From Nevskiaceae bacterium (lineage in GTDB: Bacteria > Pseudomonadota > Gammaproteobacteria > Nevskiales > Nevskiaceae), in assembly GCA_004297005.1 (NCBI GenBank), contig SCVA01000057.1, positions 90,005 through 154,004 of the forward strand: DNA of 64,000 nt, given 5' to 3'. A program made the translations under genes and the position numbers. Within the stretch, counting starts at the first letter, position 1. Each line of letters starts with the position of its first letter. Positions 49,767-58,892 of this stretch are shown here, piece by piece. Below the pieces are notes generated by a model that saw nothing but the letters and a program-made list of their open reading frames with translations, made no database searches and had not been told where the DNA came from.

Positions 49767-50783
49767 ATGCGAAAATGCCGCATGAGTTCGTCGCCACACT
49801 TGTTCTGCACCGCTCCGCTGATGGACTGGAGTGATCGTCACTGCCGCTACTTCTGGCGCGGCCTGAGCCACCATGCGCGGCTCTATACCGAGATGGTCAC
49901 CACCGGCGCGCTGCTCTACGGCGACGTTGCCCGCCACCTGCGCTACGAAGCGAGCGAGCATCCGCTGGCCCTGCAACTGGGCGGCAGCGAGGCCGACGCT
50001 CTGGCCCGCTGCGCCACGCTCGGCGAGCAATGGGGTTACGACGAGATCAACCTCAACTGCGGCTGCCCTTCTGACCGCGTGCAGGAAGGCCGTTTCGGCG
50101 CCTGCCTGATGAAGGAGCCGGACACCGTCGCGGCGGCGGTCGCCGCCATGCGGCGCGCGACACGGCTGCCGGTGACGGTCAAACACCGCATCGGCGTCGA
50201 TGACAGCGAGGACTACCCTTTCCTGCGTCATTTCGTGCTGACCGTCGCCGGTGCAGGCTGCGAGACCTTCATCGTCCATGCACGTAAAGCTTGGCTGAAG
50301 GGACTCTCGCCGAAGGAGAACCGCGAGATTCCGCCACTGACCTATGAACATGTTCACCGTCTCAAGCAGGAGTTTCCGCAATTGCGCATCGTCATCAATG
50401 GCGGCCTGAAGACGCTCGCCGACTGCCAGCAGCAGCTCACGCAACTGGATGGCGTGATGCTGGGCCGCGAGCCCTACGAGAACCCCTGGATGCTGGCGGC
50501 GGTGGACCCCACGCTGTTCGCCAGCCCAGCGCCGGTGGACAGCCGCGAGCAGGCGCTGCGGCGCCTGCAACCCTACATCGAACGCGAGCGTACCGAACAG
50601 GGCACGCCGCTCGCCGCCATCACCCGCCATGTGCTGGGCCTCTACCGCGGCCAGCCCGGTGGCCGTGCCTTCCGCCGTGTGCTGTCGGAACGCGGCCACC
50701 GCACCGGCGCCGGCTGGGAAGTGGTGGAGGCCGCCCTGGAGGCCGTGCAGGGAGAGCAACGGCGCCTCTCCGACGCCGCCTGA
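49767..50783 (+). CDS. dusA: tRNA-dihydrouridine(20/20a) synthase DusA
   Basis: The FMN enzyme reduces uridines in the tRNA D-loop. The 338-residue protein shows CTAPLMDWSDRHCRYFWR, INLNCGCPSDRVQEGRFGACLM with the catalytic Cys, VKHRIG, and IVHARKAWLKGLSPKENREIPPL, the DusA-specific block. AGGA lies ahead of the ATG at 49767; a second ATG five codons later is possible. Confidence 0.95.
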   Translation: MRKCRMSSSPHLFCTAPLMDWSDRHCRYFWRGLSHHARLYTEMVTTGALLYGDVARHLRYEASEHPLALQLGGSEADALARCATLGEQWGYDEINLNCGCPSDRVQEGRFGACLMKEPDTVAAAVAAMRRATRLPVTVKHRIGVDDSEDYPFLRHFVLTVAGAGCETFIVHARKAWLKGLSPKENREIPPLTYEHVHRLKQEFPQLRIVINGGLKTLADCQQQLTQLDGVMLGREPYENPWMLAAVDPTLFASPAPVDSREQALRRLQPYIERERTEQGTPLAAITRHVLGLYRGQPGGRAFRRVLSERGHRTGAGWEVVEAALEAVQGEQRRLSDAA

Positions 50784-50851
50784 GCCCAGCGCCGGTCCCA
50801 GCCGCTAGAATTCCGCACCTTGCAACGCTGCTTCCCACCGTCGAGATCGCC

Positions 50852-51421
50852 ATGCGCCTCAAGACACTACTGCTTTCCACCCTGCTCGGACTGTCCATGA
50901 CCGCCACTGCTGAAGCCAAGCCCACCACCGTTCTGCTCAAGACCAGCCAGGGCGACATCACCCTCGAACTGAACGCCGAAAAGGCCCCGAAGACCGTCGC
51001 CAACTTCGTCGCCTACGTGAAGGCCGGCCACTACGACGGCACCGTGTTCCACCGCGTCATCAAGGGCTTCATGATCCAGGGCGGCGGCTACACCGGCCCC
51101 AACTTCATCGAGAAGGACACCCGCGAGTCGATCGCCAACGAGTCCAAGAACGGGCTCTCCAACCTGCGTGGCACCATCGCCATGGCGCGCACCAGCGCGC
51201 CGCACTCGGCCAGCGCGCAGTTCTTCATCAACCACGGCGACAACGACTTCCTGAATGCCGGCGCCCGTGGCGAATGGGGCTACGCGGTGTTCGGCAAGGT
51301 GGTGAAGGGCATGGAGGTGGTCGACAAGATCGCCAACATCCCCACCGGCCGCACGCCGCCGTTTGGTCAGGACGTGCCGACCACCACGGTCACCATTGAA
51401 AAAGCCAGCGTTGTCGACTGA
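50852..51421 (+). CDS. Periplasmic cyclophilin-type peptidyl-prolyl isomerase
   Basis: The 189-residue protein has a signal peptide (MRLKTLLLSTLLGLSMTATAEA) followed by a cyclophilin domain with FHRVIKGFMIQGGGY, MARTSAPHSASAQFFIN and a G-YAVFGKVVKGMEVVD segment. This matches PpiA-type, exported enzymes that catalyse proline isomerisation during folding of envelope proteins. Its last 11 bp overlap the apparent start of lpxH, so the two are probably co-expressed. Confidence 0.92.
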   Translation: MRLKTLLLSTLLGLSMTATAEAKPTTVLLKTSQGDITLELNAEKAPKTVANFVAYVKAGHYDGTVFHRVIKGFMIQGGGYTGPNFIEKDTRESIANESKNGLSNLRGTIAMARTSAPHSASAQFFINHGDNDFLNAGARGEWGYAVFGKVVKGMEVVDKIANIPTGRTPPFGQDVPTTTVTIEKASVVD

Positions 51422-52151
51422 TCTGCTGCTGGCCGACCTGCACCTGCCGCCGCGCAACGGCGGTGGTGCACAGGAGCCACTCAGCGCCGCGTTCCGTCGC
51501 TTCTGTGACGGTCCGGCGCGGACCGCCCAAAGGGTGTTCATCCTCGGCGACCTGTTCGAGGTCTGGGTCGGCGACGACGCCGGGCTGGTCGAGCACGCGG
51601 AAGACGTGGCCGCCATCCGGCATCTGGTGAACTCGGGCGTGGAGGTCTATTTCCAGCACGGCAATCGCGACTTCATCGTCGGCCCTGCCTTCGCGCGCGC
51701 CACCGGACTGCGTCTGCTGCCCGACCTGGCGGTGTTCGAGATCGCCGGCCAGCCCTGCCTGCTGGCGCATGGCGACCTGTTCTGCACCGACGACGCCCCC
51801 TACCAGCGCTGGCGCCGTTTCTCGCGCAATCCCCTGGCGCAATGGATTTACAACCGCCTGCCGCTGTCCCGGCGCCGCCGCATCGCCGGTGGCCTGCGCA
51901 GCGACGCGCATAAACAGCGCAAGCCGGAGGCGATCATGGACGTCAACGAAACGGCGATCCGCGCGGCCTTCATCCGGCACCGCGTGCCGCTCCTGATCCA
52001 CGGTCACACCCACCGCCCCGCCGACCACCATTACCAGATCGACGGCCGGCACTGCGAGCGCGTGGTGCTCGCCGACTGGCGACCCGACCGCATGGAATGG
52101 CTGCGCGCCGACGCGCAGGGCCTGCATCGCGAAACCTTCACCACACCGTGA
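51411..52151 (+). CDS. lpxH: UDP-2,3-diacylglucosamine diphosphatase
   Basis: LpxH cleaves UDP-2,3-diacylglucosamine to lipid X in lipid A synthesis. The 246-residue calcineurin-like phosphoesterase has the metal ligands LLADLHLPP, FILGDLFEVWVGDD, QHGNRDF, LAHGDLF and HGHTHRP. TTG at 51411 gives the standard length and N terminus. The frame is also open to a GTG at 51363, but that part has no LpxH similarity. It overlaps the cyclophilin stop by 11 bp. Confidence 0.92.
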   Translation: MSTDLLLADLHLPPRNGGGAQEPLSAAFRRFCDGPARTAQRVFILGDLFEVWVGDDAGLVEHAEDVAAIRHLVNSGVEVYFQHGNRDFIVGPAFARATGLRLLPDLAVFEIAGQPCLLAHGDLFCTDDAPYQRWRRFSRNPLAQWIYNRLPLSRRRRIAGGLRSDAHKQRKPEAIMDVNETAIRAAFIRHRVPLLIHGHTHRPADHHYQIDGRHCERVVLADWRPDRMEWLRADAQGLHRETFTTP

Positions 52152-52444
52152 GCACGGACTGGCCCAGCTTCAAGGAACTCGACGAGGCCGCGAGCCTTCC
52201 GAAGGGCGAGGCGTTCCGCGCTTTTCGGCGGCTTGAACGGTTCTGGCTGCAGGATCGCGACTACCGGCTGCTGCAAGCCTATGCGGATGCCGCCGAGATC
52301 GCGGAACTGAAGCATTCCGGTCGCGTCTACCGCGGCAGCGCCAACGTCGTGCTGCTGGCGCCTGCTCGCGCCGAAGAGCTGCTAGCGATACTGCGAAACA
52401 CAGCGCTAACGCAGACGCCAGCCGGCGCGCAGGCGCAGCAGTAA
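52148..52444 (+). CDS. Small protein of unknown function coupled to lpxH
   Basis: The 98-residue product begins at GTG inside the lpxH stop (GTGA). It contains FKELDEAASLPKGEAFRAFRRLERFWLQDRDYRLL and RGSANVVLLAPARAEELLAIL. I recognise no family. The coupling argues that it is real. The tail after residue 85 is low-complexity. Confidence 0.6.
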   Translation: MSTDWPSFKELDEAASLPKGEAFRAFRRLERFWLQDRDYRLLQAYADAAEIAELKHSGRVYRGSANVVLLAPARAEELLAILRNTALTQTPAGAQAQQ

Positions 52445-52547
52445 GAGTCATTTCCGGCAATCAACTATTCATCTGCCGAACGGTTGCCACCCGTTGTCAC
52501 AGCGACTTACCATCCCGGCTCCAAACCATCCTTTCTGGAGAGACACA

Positions 52548-52859
52548 ATGTCCGCCGCCGTCGAACTCATCAAGAAAATGCCTGCTGCCTTCACTGGCGA
52601 CGGCCAGGATTGCACCATCCAGTTCAACATCTCCAAGCCGATGTACGTGACCATCGCCGGCGGCGCCTGCACCGCCTCCGAAGGCACCGCCGCCAATGCC
52701 GACCTCGGCATCACCATGGAAGACGACGATCTGGTCGCGCTGATGAAGGGCGAGCTCAACGGCATGACCGCGTTCATGACCGGCAAGCTGCAGATCGACG
52801 GCGACCTGATGCTGGCCCAGCGCCTGGGTTCGTTCTTTGACCCCGCCAAGCTCGGTTGA
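52548..52859 (+). CDS. SCP2 sterol-binding domain protein
   Basis: This 103-residue, single-domain protein shows QFNISKPMYVTIAGGACTASEGTAANADLGITM followed by GELNGMTAFMTGKLQIDGDLMLAQRL, the SCP2 lipid-binding pattern. Such proteins bind sterols or acyl-CoA in the cytoplasm. GGAGAGACACA lies ahead of the ATG. An intrinsic terminator begins 29 bp after the stop, so it is probably monocistronic. Confidence 0.9.
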   Translation: MSAAVELIKKMPAAFTGDGQDCTIQFNISKPMYVTIAGGACTASEGTAANADLGITMEDDDLVALMKGELNGMTAFMTGKLQIDGDLMLAQRLGSFFDPAKLG

Positions 52860-53580
52860 TCCCGCCGCCACTGCGGTGGCGGAAGCGAAAGCCCTGAACT
52901 TCAAAGTTCGGGGCTTTTTGTTTGAGCTCAGGGACATCGACGGACGCCTGTGCTTGCGGGCACCGCATCTGGCCGGCTACGGGGCAATCAGCGCTGACTG
53001 GGGCAGCGAGGACGTCCGCCGCCGCGTCAAGGGCGGCAAGAAGCAACTGCTGGCCAAGGCGGTGGGCCTGCACAAGCACCCCAATCCGCATGTACTCGAC
53101 GGCACCGCCGGCCTGGGTCGGGACGGCTATACGCTGGCGGCGCTGGGCGCCACCGTGACCCTGGTCGAGCGCAGCCACGCGCTGGTGCGCCTGCTGCGCG
53201 ATGCGCAGACGCGCGCGCTGGCCGACGAAGCGCTGCGCGCCGCCGCCGACCGGATCACCGTGATCGAGGCCAGCACCCACGCGCTGCTGGCCAGCTCCGC
53301 CGGCGAGGGCGCGGCCTGGGACGTGGTGTACCTGGACCCGATGTACCCGGAAGACGGCAAGAGCGCGCTGCCCTCCAAGGAGATGCAGGTGCTACGCGAC
53401 CTCACCGGCGGCGACGCCGACGCCGACGGCCTGCTCGACCTGGCACTGGCCTGCGCCCGTCAGCGGGTGGTCATCAAGCGGCCGGCCAAGGCCGTCTGGC
53501 TCGCGGGCCGCAAGCCCAGCCTGGAATTGAAGGGGACCCAGGCCCGTTTCGACATCTACCTGCCGCCGTCCAAGGCCTGA
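52837..53580 (+). CDS. rsmJ: 16S rRNA (guanine1516-N2)-methyltransferase
   Basis: RsmJ methylates N2 of G1516 in 16S rRNA. The protein has DGTAGLGRDGYTLAALGATV (SAM-binding motif I) and VVYLDPMYPEDGKSALPSKEMQVLR, the RsmJ catalytic block. The frame opens at TTG 52837, inside the SCP2 gene, giving 247 residues. A TTG at 52918 would give about 220 residues and starts right after the terminator hairpin. The true start is uncertain. Confidence 0.9.
   Translation: MTPPSSVDPAATAVAEAKALNFKVRGFLFELRDIDGRLCLRAPHLAGYGAISADWGSEDVRRRVKGGKKQLLAKAVGLHKHPNPHVLDGTAGLGRDGYTLAALGATVTLVERSHALVRLLRDAQTRALADEALRAAADRITVIEASTHALLASSAGEGAAWDVVYLDPMYPEDGKSALPSKEMQVLRDLTGGDADADGLLDLALACARQRVVIKRPAKAVWLAGRKPSLELKGTQARFDIYLPPSKA
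52888..52919 (+). terminator. Terminator-like hairpin between SCP2 gene and rsmJ core
   Basis: AAAGCCC-t-GAACTT (52888-52901) pairs with AAGTTC-g-GGGCTTT (52904-52917), including one wobble pair, and ends in TTTTTG. It would end SCP2 transcripts but lies inside the rsmJ frame if that starts at 52837. Confidence 0.8.
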
Positions 53581-53595
53581 AGAACGCAGGCCCGG

Positions 53596-56500
53596 CTAGG
53601 CACGCTTCACGCGCAACCAGCGCGCGACGGTACGCAGCAGCACCTCGGGATCGATGGGTTTTGGAATGTGGTCGTTCATGCCTGCGGCCAGGCAACTCTC
53701 GCGGTCGCCGCTCATGGCGTTGGCGGTCATCGCCAGCACCGGCAGGTCGTGGAACTGCGGTTGCTCGCGGATGCGGCGGGTAGCGGTGTAGCCGTCCATC
53801 ACCGGCATCTGCAAGTCCATCAGCACTGCGTCGAACTGACCCAGTGCCAGTTGCGCCAGCGCCTCGCGGCCATTGCCAGCGGTGCCGACCAGTGCACCGG
53901 CCTGGCGCAGCATCTCGCTGGCCACCTCGAGGTTGATGACGTTGTCGTCCACCACCAGCAGCCGCGCACCTTTCAGGGCGGTTTTGCTGTCCACCGGCTC
54001 CTGTGGCGGGCTGCGCCAATCCGGATCGGCGCGCTGCAATTGCAGGGAGAAGGAGAAGCAACTGCCCTTGCCCGGTTCGCTGCGCGCCCCGAGTTCGCCA
54101 CCCATCAGGTTGACCAGCTCCTTGCTGATGGTCAGACCCAGACCGGTGCCACCGAAGCGGCGGGTGGTCGAGCTATCCGCCTGAGTGAAGGCCTTGAACA
54201 AGCGCGCCATCTGCGCCGGCTGGATGCCGATGCCGGTGTCGTGCACCGCGAAGCTCAGGCGGACACCGCCGGCGTCCTGGCTCAGCAGTTCCACCACGAT
54301 CCGCACCTCGCCGGTCTCGGTGAACTTGATGGCATTGCTGACCAGGTTGAGCAGCACCTGGCCCAGGCGCAGGGGATCACCGACCAAATCGCGCGGCAGA
54401 TCGGCCGGTCGCTCCATGGTCAGGCGCAGGCCCTTGCTAGAGGCTCGCTCGGCCATCAGGCCCTCGATCCGATCCAGCACGCTCCAGAGATCGAAGGGGA
54501 TGTGCTCCAGGCTCATCCGTCCGGCTTCGATCTTGGAGAAATCGAGGATGTCGTTGAGCAGGCCCAGCAGGCTCTGGGCGGCGTCCTCCACCTTGCCCAG
54601 TTGCTCGCGCACCTGCGGTTCGGCGGTCTGTCCATGGGCCAGGTGGGTAAGGCCGATGATCGCGTTCATCGGGGTACGGATCTCGTGGCTCATGTTGGCC
54701 AGGAAACGACTCTTCGCCTCGTTGGCGGCATCCGCCTCGCGACGCGACTGCTCCAGAGCCAGCTCCAGTCGTTTCTGATCGGTGACGTCGATCCAGTAAC
54801 CATTGAGCAAAACGCCGCCCTCTTCCTGGAAGATGTTGGCGGAGGAACGCAGCCAGCGCAGTTGATTGCCGACACTGACCCGAAACACATGGGTGTGCTC
54901 GGTGCCGTTGAGAACGGCGTCACTGATCGAAGCCATCAAGGCCGAGTAGTCCTCGGGGTAGACGCGGTCCAGCACCGTCTCGAAATTGGCCAGCGCCTGC
55001 TCGCGCGGCACCCCGAACACTTTCTCGACACCGGCGCTGACGAAGCGCAGCGACATCGGCTTCCGCTGCGGGCGGAAGATCTGATAGACCGCACCGGGCA
55101 TGGAATTGGTGATGTCGCGCAGCAGGCGCTCGGCTTGGCGCAGCGCCTCGGTGCGCGCCTCCACCCGCTGCTCGAGCTGGTGGTTGAGCGCCTCCAACTG
55201 GCTCTGTGCCCGCTCACGGCGGAAGGCCAGGCCCAACTGCTGCGCCACACCCTCCAGCAATTGCTGGTGACTGGCTTCCAGCGGCGCCTCGGTGTCGAGC
55301 GCGAACACCCAGACGCCGCCGACGGTGGCGCCATCGGAATGGATGGGCGCGAACAGGCCTCGCTCTGTCTCTCGGAACGGTTCGGAGATACAGCGATGGC
55401 TGTCGAGATCGACCCGCGCACACACCTGCTCCACCTGTGCCCAGGCTTCCGGCAGCAGCAGCGTGACCCGCCGCAGCATCTCGGCGAAATCGACATCGAC
55501 CCAGCCCAGCAGGTCGGCCACTCGGTACAACACATGCTGCTCGCGAATGCGGTCGGCGAGATCGCGTTGGCGGGCGGCGACACTGAGGTCCCGGGCGCGC
55601 AGATCTTCGATCAACCGGCCGATGCTGCGTACCAGGCTGCCCAGTTCGTCGTCGCCCTGGTAGTTCACCGCCAGAGGCGCATCGCCCAGCCCGACCTTGC
55701 CCACCGCCAGAGACAAGTCCTGCAAGGGTCGCGAGTAACGGCGGGCGACGCGATACAGCGCGGCGCTGGCAGCAGCGACCGCCAACAACAGCAGCCCCGC
55801 AAAAAAGAGCTGCCGTGATCGCGTACGGCTGGCAACCTCGCTCTGGCTTCGGGCGTGGAGCAGGCGCCAGCCCGTGGGTTCCACCAGCCCGGTGCCGACA
55901 AACGCGAAGCCCAGGCCCGGCCAGCGGGCATCGACCTCCCCGGGGGTGGCCAGCCGCAACTGCTCGGCGATCAGCTTGGCGGCGCCACTGCCGGCGGGAG
56001 CGAAGTCGGTGTAGGGGCGCCCCAGCCACCCGGGCCGACGCGTGTAGAGGATGCGCCCATCCTGATCGATCAGCAGCCAGTCGCTCGTCTCGTCGGTCTT
56101 AGCGCCGCTCAACAGCCGGGGCAGGAGATCCAGGCGCAGCTCGGCGCGGACGGCGCCGGCGAATACGCCGTCACGGTAGAAAGGGACCGCGTAGGCCAGC
56201 ATCCAGGTCGGCGCCCCGCCCTGCGCGAGATAGGGCGGCGTCCACAGCGGCTTGCCGGCGGCAGCCACCAGCTCGAACCATTCCGGCTTGATCGCGTCGC
56301 CCGCGATGCCCACGGCGGCGGCTCCATCGCGTCTCCGGTAGAGGCTGCGGCCGTCGCTGGCGTAGCGCAGGCCCAAGCCCTGGAGGGCGCCGGGCGGCTT
56401 CAGGAGGCTGTCCAGCCACTGCGCCTGCTCCGCCTCCAGCCACTCCCCAGCCTGACCGGCCAGACTGGCGGTGCGCTCGGCGTCGGCGGCGGCCAGACGC

Positions 56501-56676
56501 AGCGCCAGCGACAGCTCACCGGCGCGGCGCGCCGCCTCCAGCCGCACCTCGCTGCGCTCGATGCGGCGCTCGCTGTCGAACAGGTTGAGCAGGGTCGCCA
56601 GACCCAGCAGCGCCAATACCAGTGCCGAAGGCAGGATGGCACCAAGGACGATCTTCTGGTGTAGGTTGAGTCGCAT
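53596..56676 (-). CDS. Hybrid sensor histidine kinase/response regulator
   Basis: The 1026-residue membrane kinase has TM1 (about 10-32), a periplasmic region to about 288, TM2 (289-309), HAMP, a GAF-like segment (about 395-490), a PAS domain (about 520-635) and HisKA with FLANMSHEIRTPMN (His664). An HATPase domain (VSNAIKF, DTGIGI, GGTGLGL) precedes a C-terminal receiver with phosphorylatable Asp about 954 (LMDLQMPVMDGY). There is no HPt domain, so phosphate must go to a separate HPt protein not in this window. A SixA-type phosphatase is divergently encoded next to it. The ATG at 56674-56676 is chosen. Confidence 0.9.
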   Translation of the reverse strand: MRLNLHQKIVLGAILPSALVLALLGLATLLNLFDSERRIERSEVRLEAARRAGELSLALRLAAADAERTASLAGQAGEWLEAEQAQWLDSLLKPPGALQGLGLRYASDGRSLYRRRDGAAAVGIAGDAIKPEWFELVAAAGKPLWTPPYLAQGGAPTWMLAYAVPFYRDGVFAGAVRAELRLDLLPRLLSGAKTDETSDWLLIDQDGRILYTRRPGWLGRPYTDFAPAGSGAAKLIAEQLRLATPGEVDARWPGLGFAFVGTGLVEPTGWRLLHARSQSEVASRTRSRQLFFAGLLLLAVAAASAALYRVARRYSRPLQDLSLAVGKVGLGDAPLAVNYQGDDELGSLVRSIGRLIEDLRARDLSVAARQRDLADRIREQHVLYRVADLLGWVDVDFAEMLRRVTLLLPEAWAQVEQVCARVDLDSHRCISEPFRETERGLFAPIHSDGATVGGVWVFALDTEAPLEASHQQLLEGVAQQLGLAFRRERAQSQLEALNHQLEQRVEARTEALRQAERLLRDITNSMPGAVYQIFRPQRKPMSLRFVSAGVEKVFGVPREQALANFETVLDRVYPEDYSALMASISDAVLNGTEHTHVFRVSVGNQLRWLRSSANIFQEEGGVLLNGYWIDVTDQKRLELALEQSRREADAANEAKSRFLANMSHEIRTPMNAIIGLTHLAHGQTAEPQVREQLGKVEDAAQSLLGLLNDILDFSKIEAGRMSLEHIPFDLWSVLDRIEGLMAERASSKGLRLTMERPADLPRDLVGDPLRLGQVLLNLVSNAIKFTETGEVRIVVELLSQDAGGVRLSFAVHDTGIGIQPAQMARLFKAFTQADSSTTRRFGGTGLGLTISKELVNLMGGELGARSEPGKGSCFSFSLQLQRADPDWRSPPQEPVDSKTALKGARLLVVDDNVINLEVASEMLRQAGALVGTAGNGREALAQLALGQFDAVLMDLQMPVMDGYTATRRIREQPQFHDLPVLAMTANAMSGDRESCLAAGMNDHIPKPIDPEVLLRTVARWLRVKRA

Positions 56677-56802
56677 GTCCCGGGCGGGTGTCGCCGCATC
56701 ATTCGCCGCCAGACTCGCGCGAACGCGCCAGAGTCGCCAGCTTCGCGGCAAGATGCCACATCCGCCATCAAAACGTTACACAACTCGCCTAGCGTTGCTC
56801 GT

Positions 56803-57300
56803 ATGCGCCTGCTGACCCTGATCCGCCACGCCAAGTCGTCCTGGGACTATCCCGACCTCACCGATTTCGAGCGCCCCCTGAACGACCGCGGGCGCCGGGA
56901 TGCGCCACGCATGGCGCAACGACTGTCGCGCAACTGCAAGCCGCCACTACTGTTACTGAGCAGTCCGGCCACCCGGGCGGTAACGACCGCGCGCCTGTTC
57001 GCCGAGACCCTGGGCGTGGACTTTGACTCGTTGCTCATAGAGCCACGGATCTACGAGGCCAGCCGTAAGACGCTGCTGGAAGTGATCGGCGACCTGCCCG
57101 ACCGAAGCGCTCAGGTACTGCTTTTCGGGCACAACCCTGGCCTGAGCGAGCTGGCGCACACACTGGCGAATTGTCCCTTCGACGAGATGCCGACCTGCGC
57201 GGTGGTGCAGTTGCAACTCGACCTGGGCAATTGGGCCAAGGTGGGGCCCGGTTGCGGCCGGCTGTTGCACTACTGGTTTCCGAAAGACGGCATGGATTAG
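56803..57300 (+). CDS. sixA: SixA-type phosphohistidine phosphatase
   Basis: The 165-residue histidine-phosphatase protein has the catalytic RHA motif (His9 in LIRHAKSSWD) and the second catalytic His110 in LFGHNPGLSEL. E. coli SixA removes phosphate from HPt domains such as that of ArcB and from NPr. It starts 126 bp from the divergent hybrid kinase gene, consistent with a functional link. Confidence 0.88.
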   Translation: MRLLTLIRHAKSSWDYPDLTDFERPLNDRGRRDAPRMAQRLSRNCKPPLLLLSSPATRAVTTARLFAETLGVDFDSLLIEPRIYEASRKTLLEVIGDLPDRSAQVLLFGHNPGLSELAHTLANCPFDEMPTCAVVQLQLDLGNWAKVGPGCGRLLHYWFPKDGMD

Positions 57301-57314
57301 CCTATCCGGGCAAC

Positions 57315-57506
57315 TCAGGCCGCGAGAAAGGCTTGACGCCGCTCGCGATGTGCCCAGTAGCGGTCGTGAAAGTGTGCCGCCAGGGTGTTGAGGCAGGGCT
57401 CGACCAGGGCGCTGAGCCCGCCCGCCACCAGGCTGCCGGTGAACAGGTAGGTCACGCTGAACGCGATGCTGAAATGCACCAGCGCGAAGCTCAGGGTCTT
57501 TTTCAT
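57315..57506 (-). CDS. DUF2061 small membrane protein
   Basis: The 63-residue protein has MKKTLSFALVHFSIAFSVTYLFTGSLVAGGLSALVEPCLNTLAAHFHDRYW, a helix-turn pattern seen in the DUF2061 family, and a basic C terminus. Function is unknown. The ATG at 57504-57506 is chosen. It is convergent with sixA. Confidence 0.8.
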   Translation of the reverse strand: MKKTLSFALVHFSIAFSVTYLFTGSLVAGGLSALVEPCLNTLAAHFHDRYWAHRERRQAFLAA

Positions 57507-57600
57507 CGCGGCGCTCCGGCCTGTTGGACGCCACAAATAATAATTATTCCTATTTGATTGGCCACAAGCCGGTATTCATCGCCGTGATAGCCACCGGCAA

Positions 57601-58131
57601 TCAGACCGGAGCCAGTGGCCGCAACCCCTTGGCGAATCGCCGACCGTTCTGCACATAGTGCTGGGCGGACAGCGTGATATAGGCGATCTCCTGCGGGCTC
57701 AGCTCACGCACCACCTTGCCGGGACTACCCAGGATCAGCACCCCGTCGGGAAAGCGCTTGCCCTCGGTGATAACGGTTCCGGCGCCGACGATGCTGTCGC
57801 GGCCGATCACCGCACGATTGAGCACCACGCTCTGTATACCGATCACACAATTGTCGCCAATGCTGCAGCCGTGCAGCATGACCTGATGCCCGATGGTGCA
57901 ATCGCGGCCAATGGTCAGTGGCACGCCCAGATCGGTGTGCAGCACCGAACCATCCTGGACGTTGCTGTTCTCGCCGATGGTGATCGGCTCGGTGTCGCCA
58001 CGCAGCGTGGCACCGAACCAGACGCTGCTGCCCGCATGCAGTACCACGCGCCCGATCACGGCGGCGTTGTCGGCGATGTAGTGGCCCTCGCCCAGGAGCT
58101 GCGGGCGATGGTCATCAAGGGCGTAGAGCAT
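57601..58131 (-). CDS. Gamma-carbonic anhydrase family protein (YrdA/PaaY-like)
   Basis: The 176-residue left-handed beta-helix protein has hexapeptide repeats and the three zinc-ligand histidines of gamma-class enzymes: His65 (SVLHTD), His82 and His87 (IGHQVMLHGC). Sequence ITEGKRFPDGVLILGSPGKVVREL is typical of YrdA. Some members are carbonic anhydrases and some act on CoA thioesters; which applies here is unclear. Confidence 0.9.
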   Translation of the reverse strand: MLYALDDHRPQLLGEGHYIADNAAVIGRVVLHAGSSVWFGATLRGDTEPITIGENSNVQDGSVLHTDLGVPLTIGRDCTIGHQVMLHGCSIGDNCVIGIQSVVLNRAVIGRDSIVGAGTVITEGKRFPDGVLILGSPGKVVRELSPQEIAYITLSAQHYVQNGRRFAKGLRPLAPV

Positions 58132-58255
58132 GGACTAGACCGGCGGGATGTGAGCTGGGCAGAAAAACACATCCGGGCCGTGCAGGGAAGTGGGCACCCC
58201 GCACTCATTCGCGTCCGGCCGCTACACTGACCCAGGTCCAGACTAGGAAGACTCC

Positions 58256-58771
58256 ATGCGCAGCCTCCTCCAACTGTTTGCAGGACTGCTGGACCGCGTC
58301 CTCGCCGTGGTGCTGGCCATCACCGCCGCCCAGGCACCGATCTATTACGCGCAGTACACCCAGGTACTCGCCGGAGTGCGCCTCGAAGCCGAGGCGCGCT
58401 ATCTGGAGTTGCAGCAGGAGGCGCGCCGTCTGCACATGAGCGTGGAAGCCTTCGTCACCCGCCACGAAGCCAGCGGCGAACCGACCTTCCAGGCCTCGGG
58501 CCGCATCCATCGCAACACCCTGACTCGCTATCGCCTCTACGACACCGCCTTTCAGGCACTCCGCTCCGCCAGCCCAACGCAGAAGCCGGAGCGGCTATGG
58601 CGCTACTTTGATCGCCGCATCCACGACGCCGTGCAGTTCCAGCCGGGCCTGCCTATCAACACCGAGGGCCTGGTCTGGGCCAGTCTCGGACTGCTGCTGG
58701 CCTGGCCGCTGGCCGCGCTGGCGCGTTGGCTGCTGCTGCCGCAGTCTCCGGGCCGGCGCTCGTTGAGCTGA
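58256..58771 (+). CDS. DUF2937 family membrane protein
   Basis: The 171-residue protein has membrane helices at about 10-32 and 143-163 and, between them, a helical segment (YLELQQEARRLHMSVEAFVTRHEASG, then FQALRSASPTQKP). This matches DUF2937, a proteobacterial family of unknown role. It is divergent from the carbonic anhydrase gene. Confidence 0.8.
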   Translation: MRSLLQLFAGLLDRVLAVVLAITAAQAPIYYAQYTQVLAGVRLEAEARYLELQQEARRLHMSVEAFVTRHEASGEPTFQASGRIHRNTLTRYRLYDTAFQALRSASPTQKPERLWRYFDRRIHDAVQFQPGLPINTEGLVWASLGLLLAWPLAALARWLLLPQSPGRRSLS

Positions 58772-58892
58772 CGCGGAGCCGCGGCAATGGATGAGCCCGC
58801 AAGACGCCATCCATCCGCCTGGCGCCTCGCGGGGCGCGGCCAGCCCCGCGTCCGTTTCCAGACGCGTGGCTCGCCTGCGCCACCCGTGAAAC

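Noticed and set aside
53668..55818. A 716-codon plus-strand frame opposite the hybrid kinase
   Set aside because: Composition is typical of an antisense shadow and all domains of the kinase are on the other strand.
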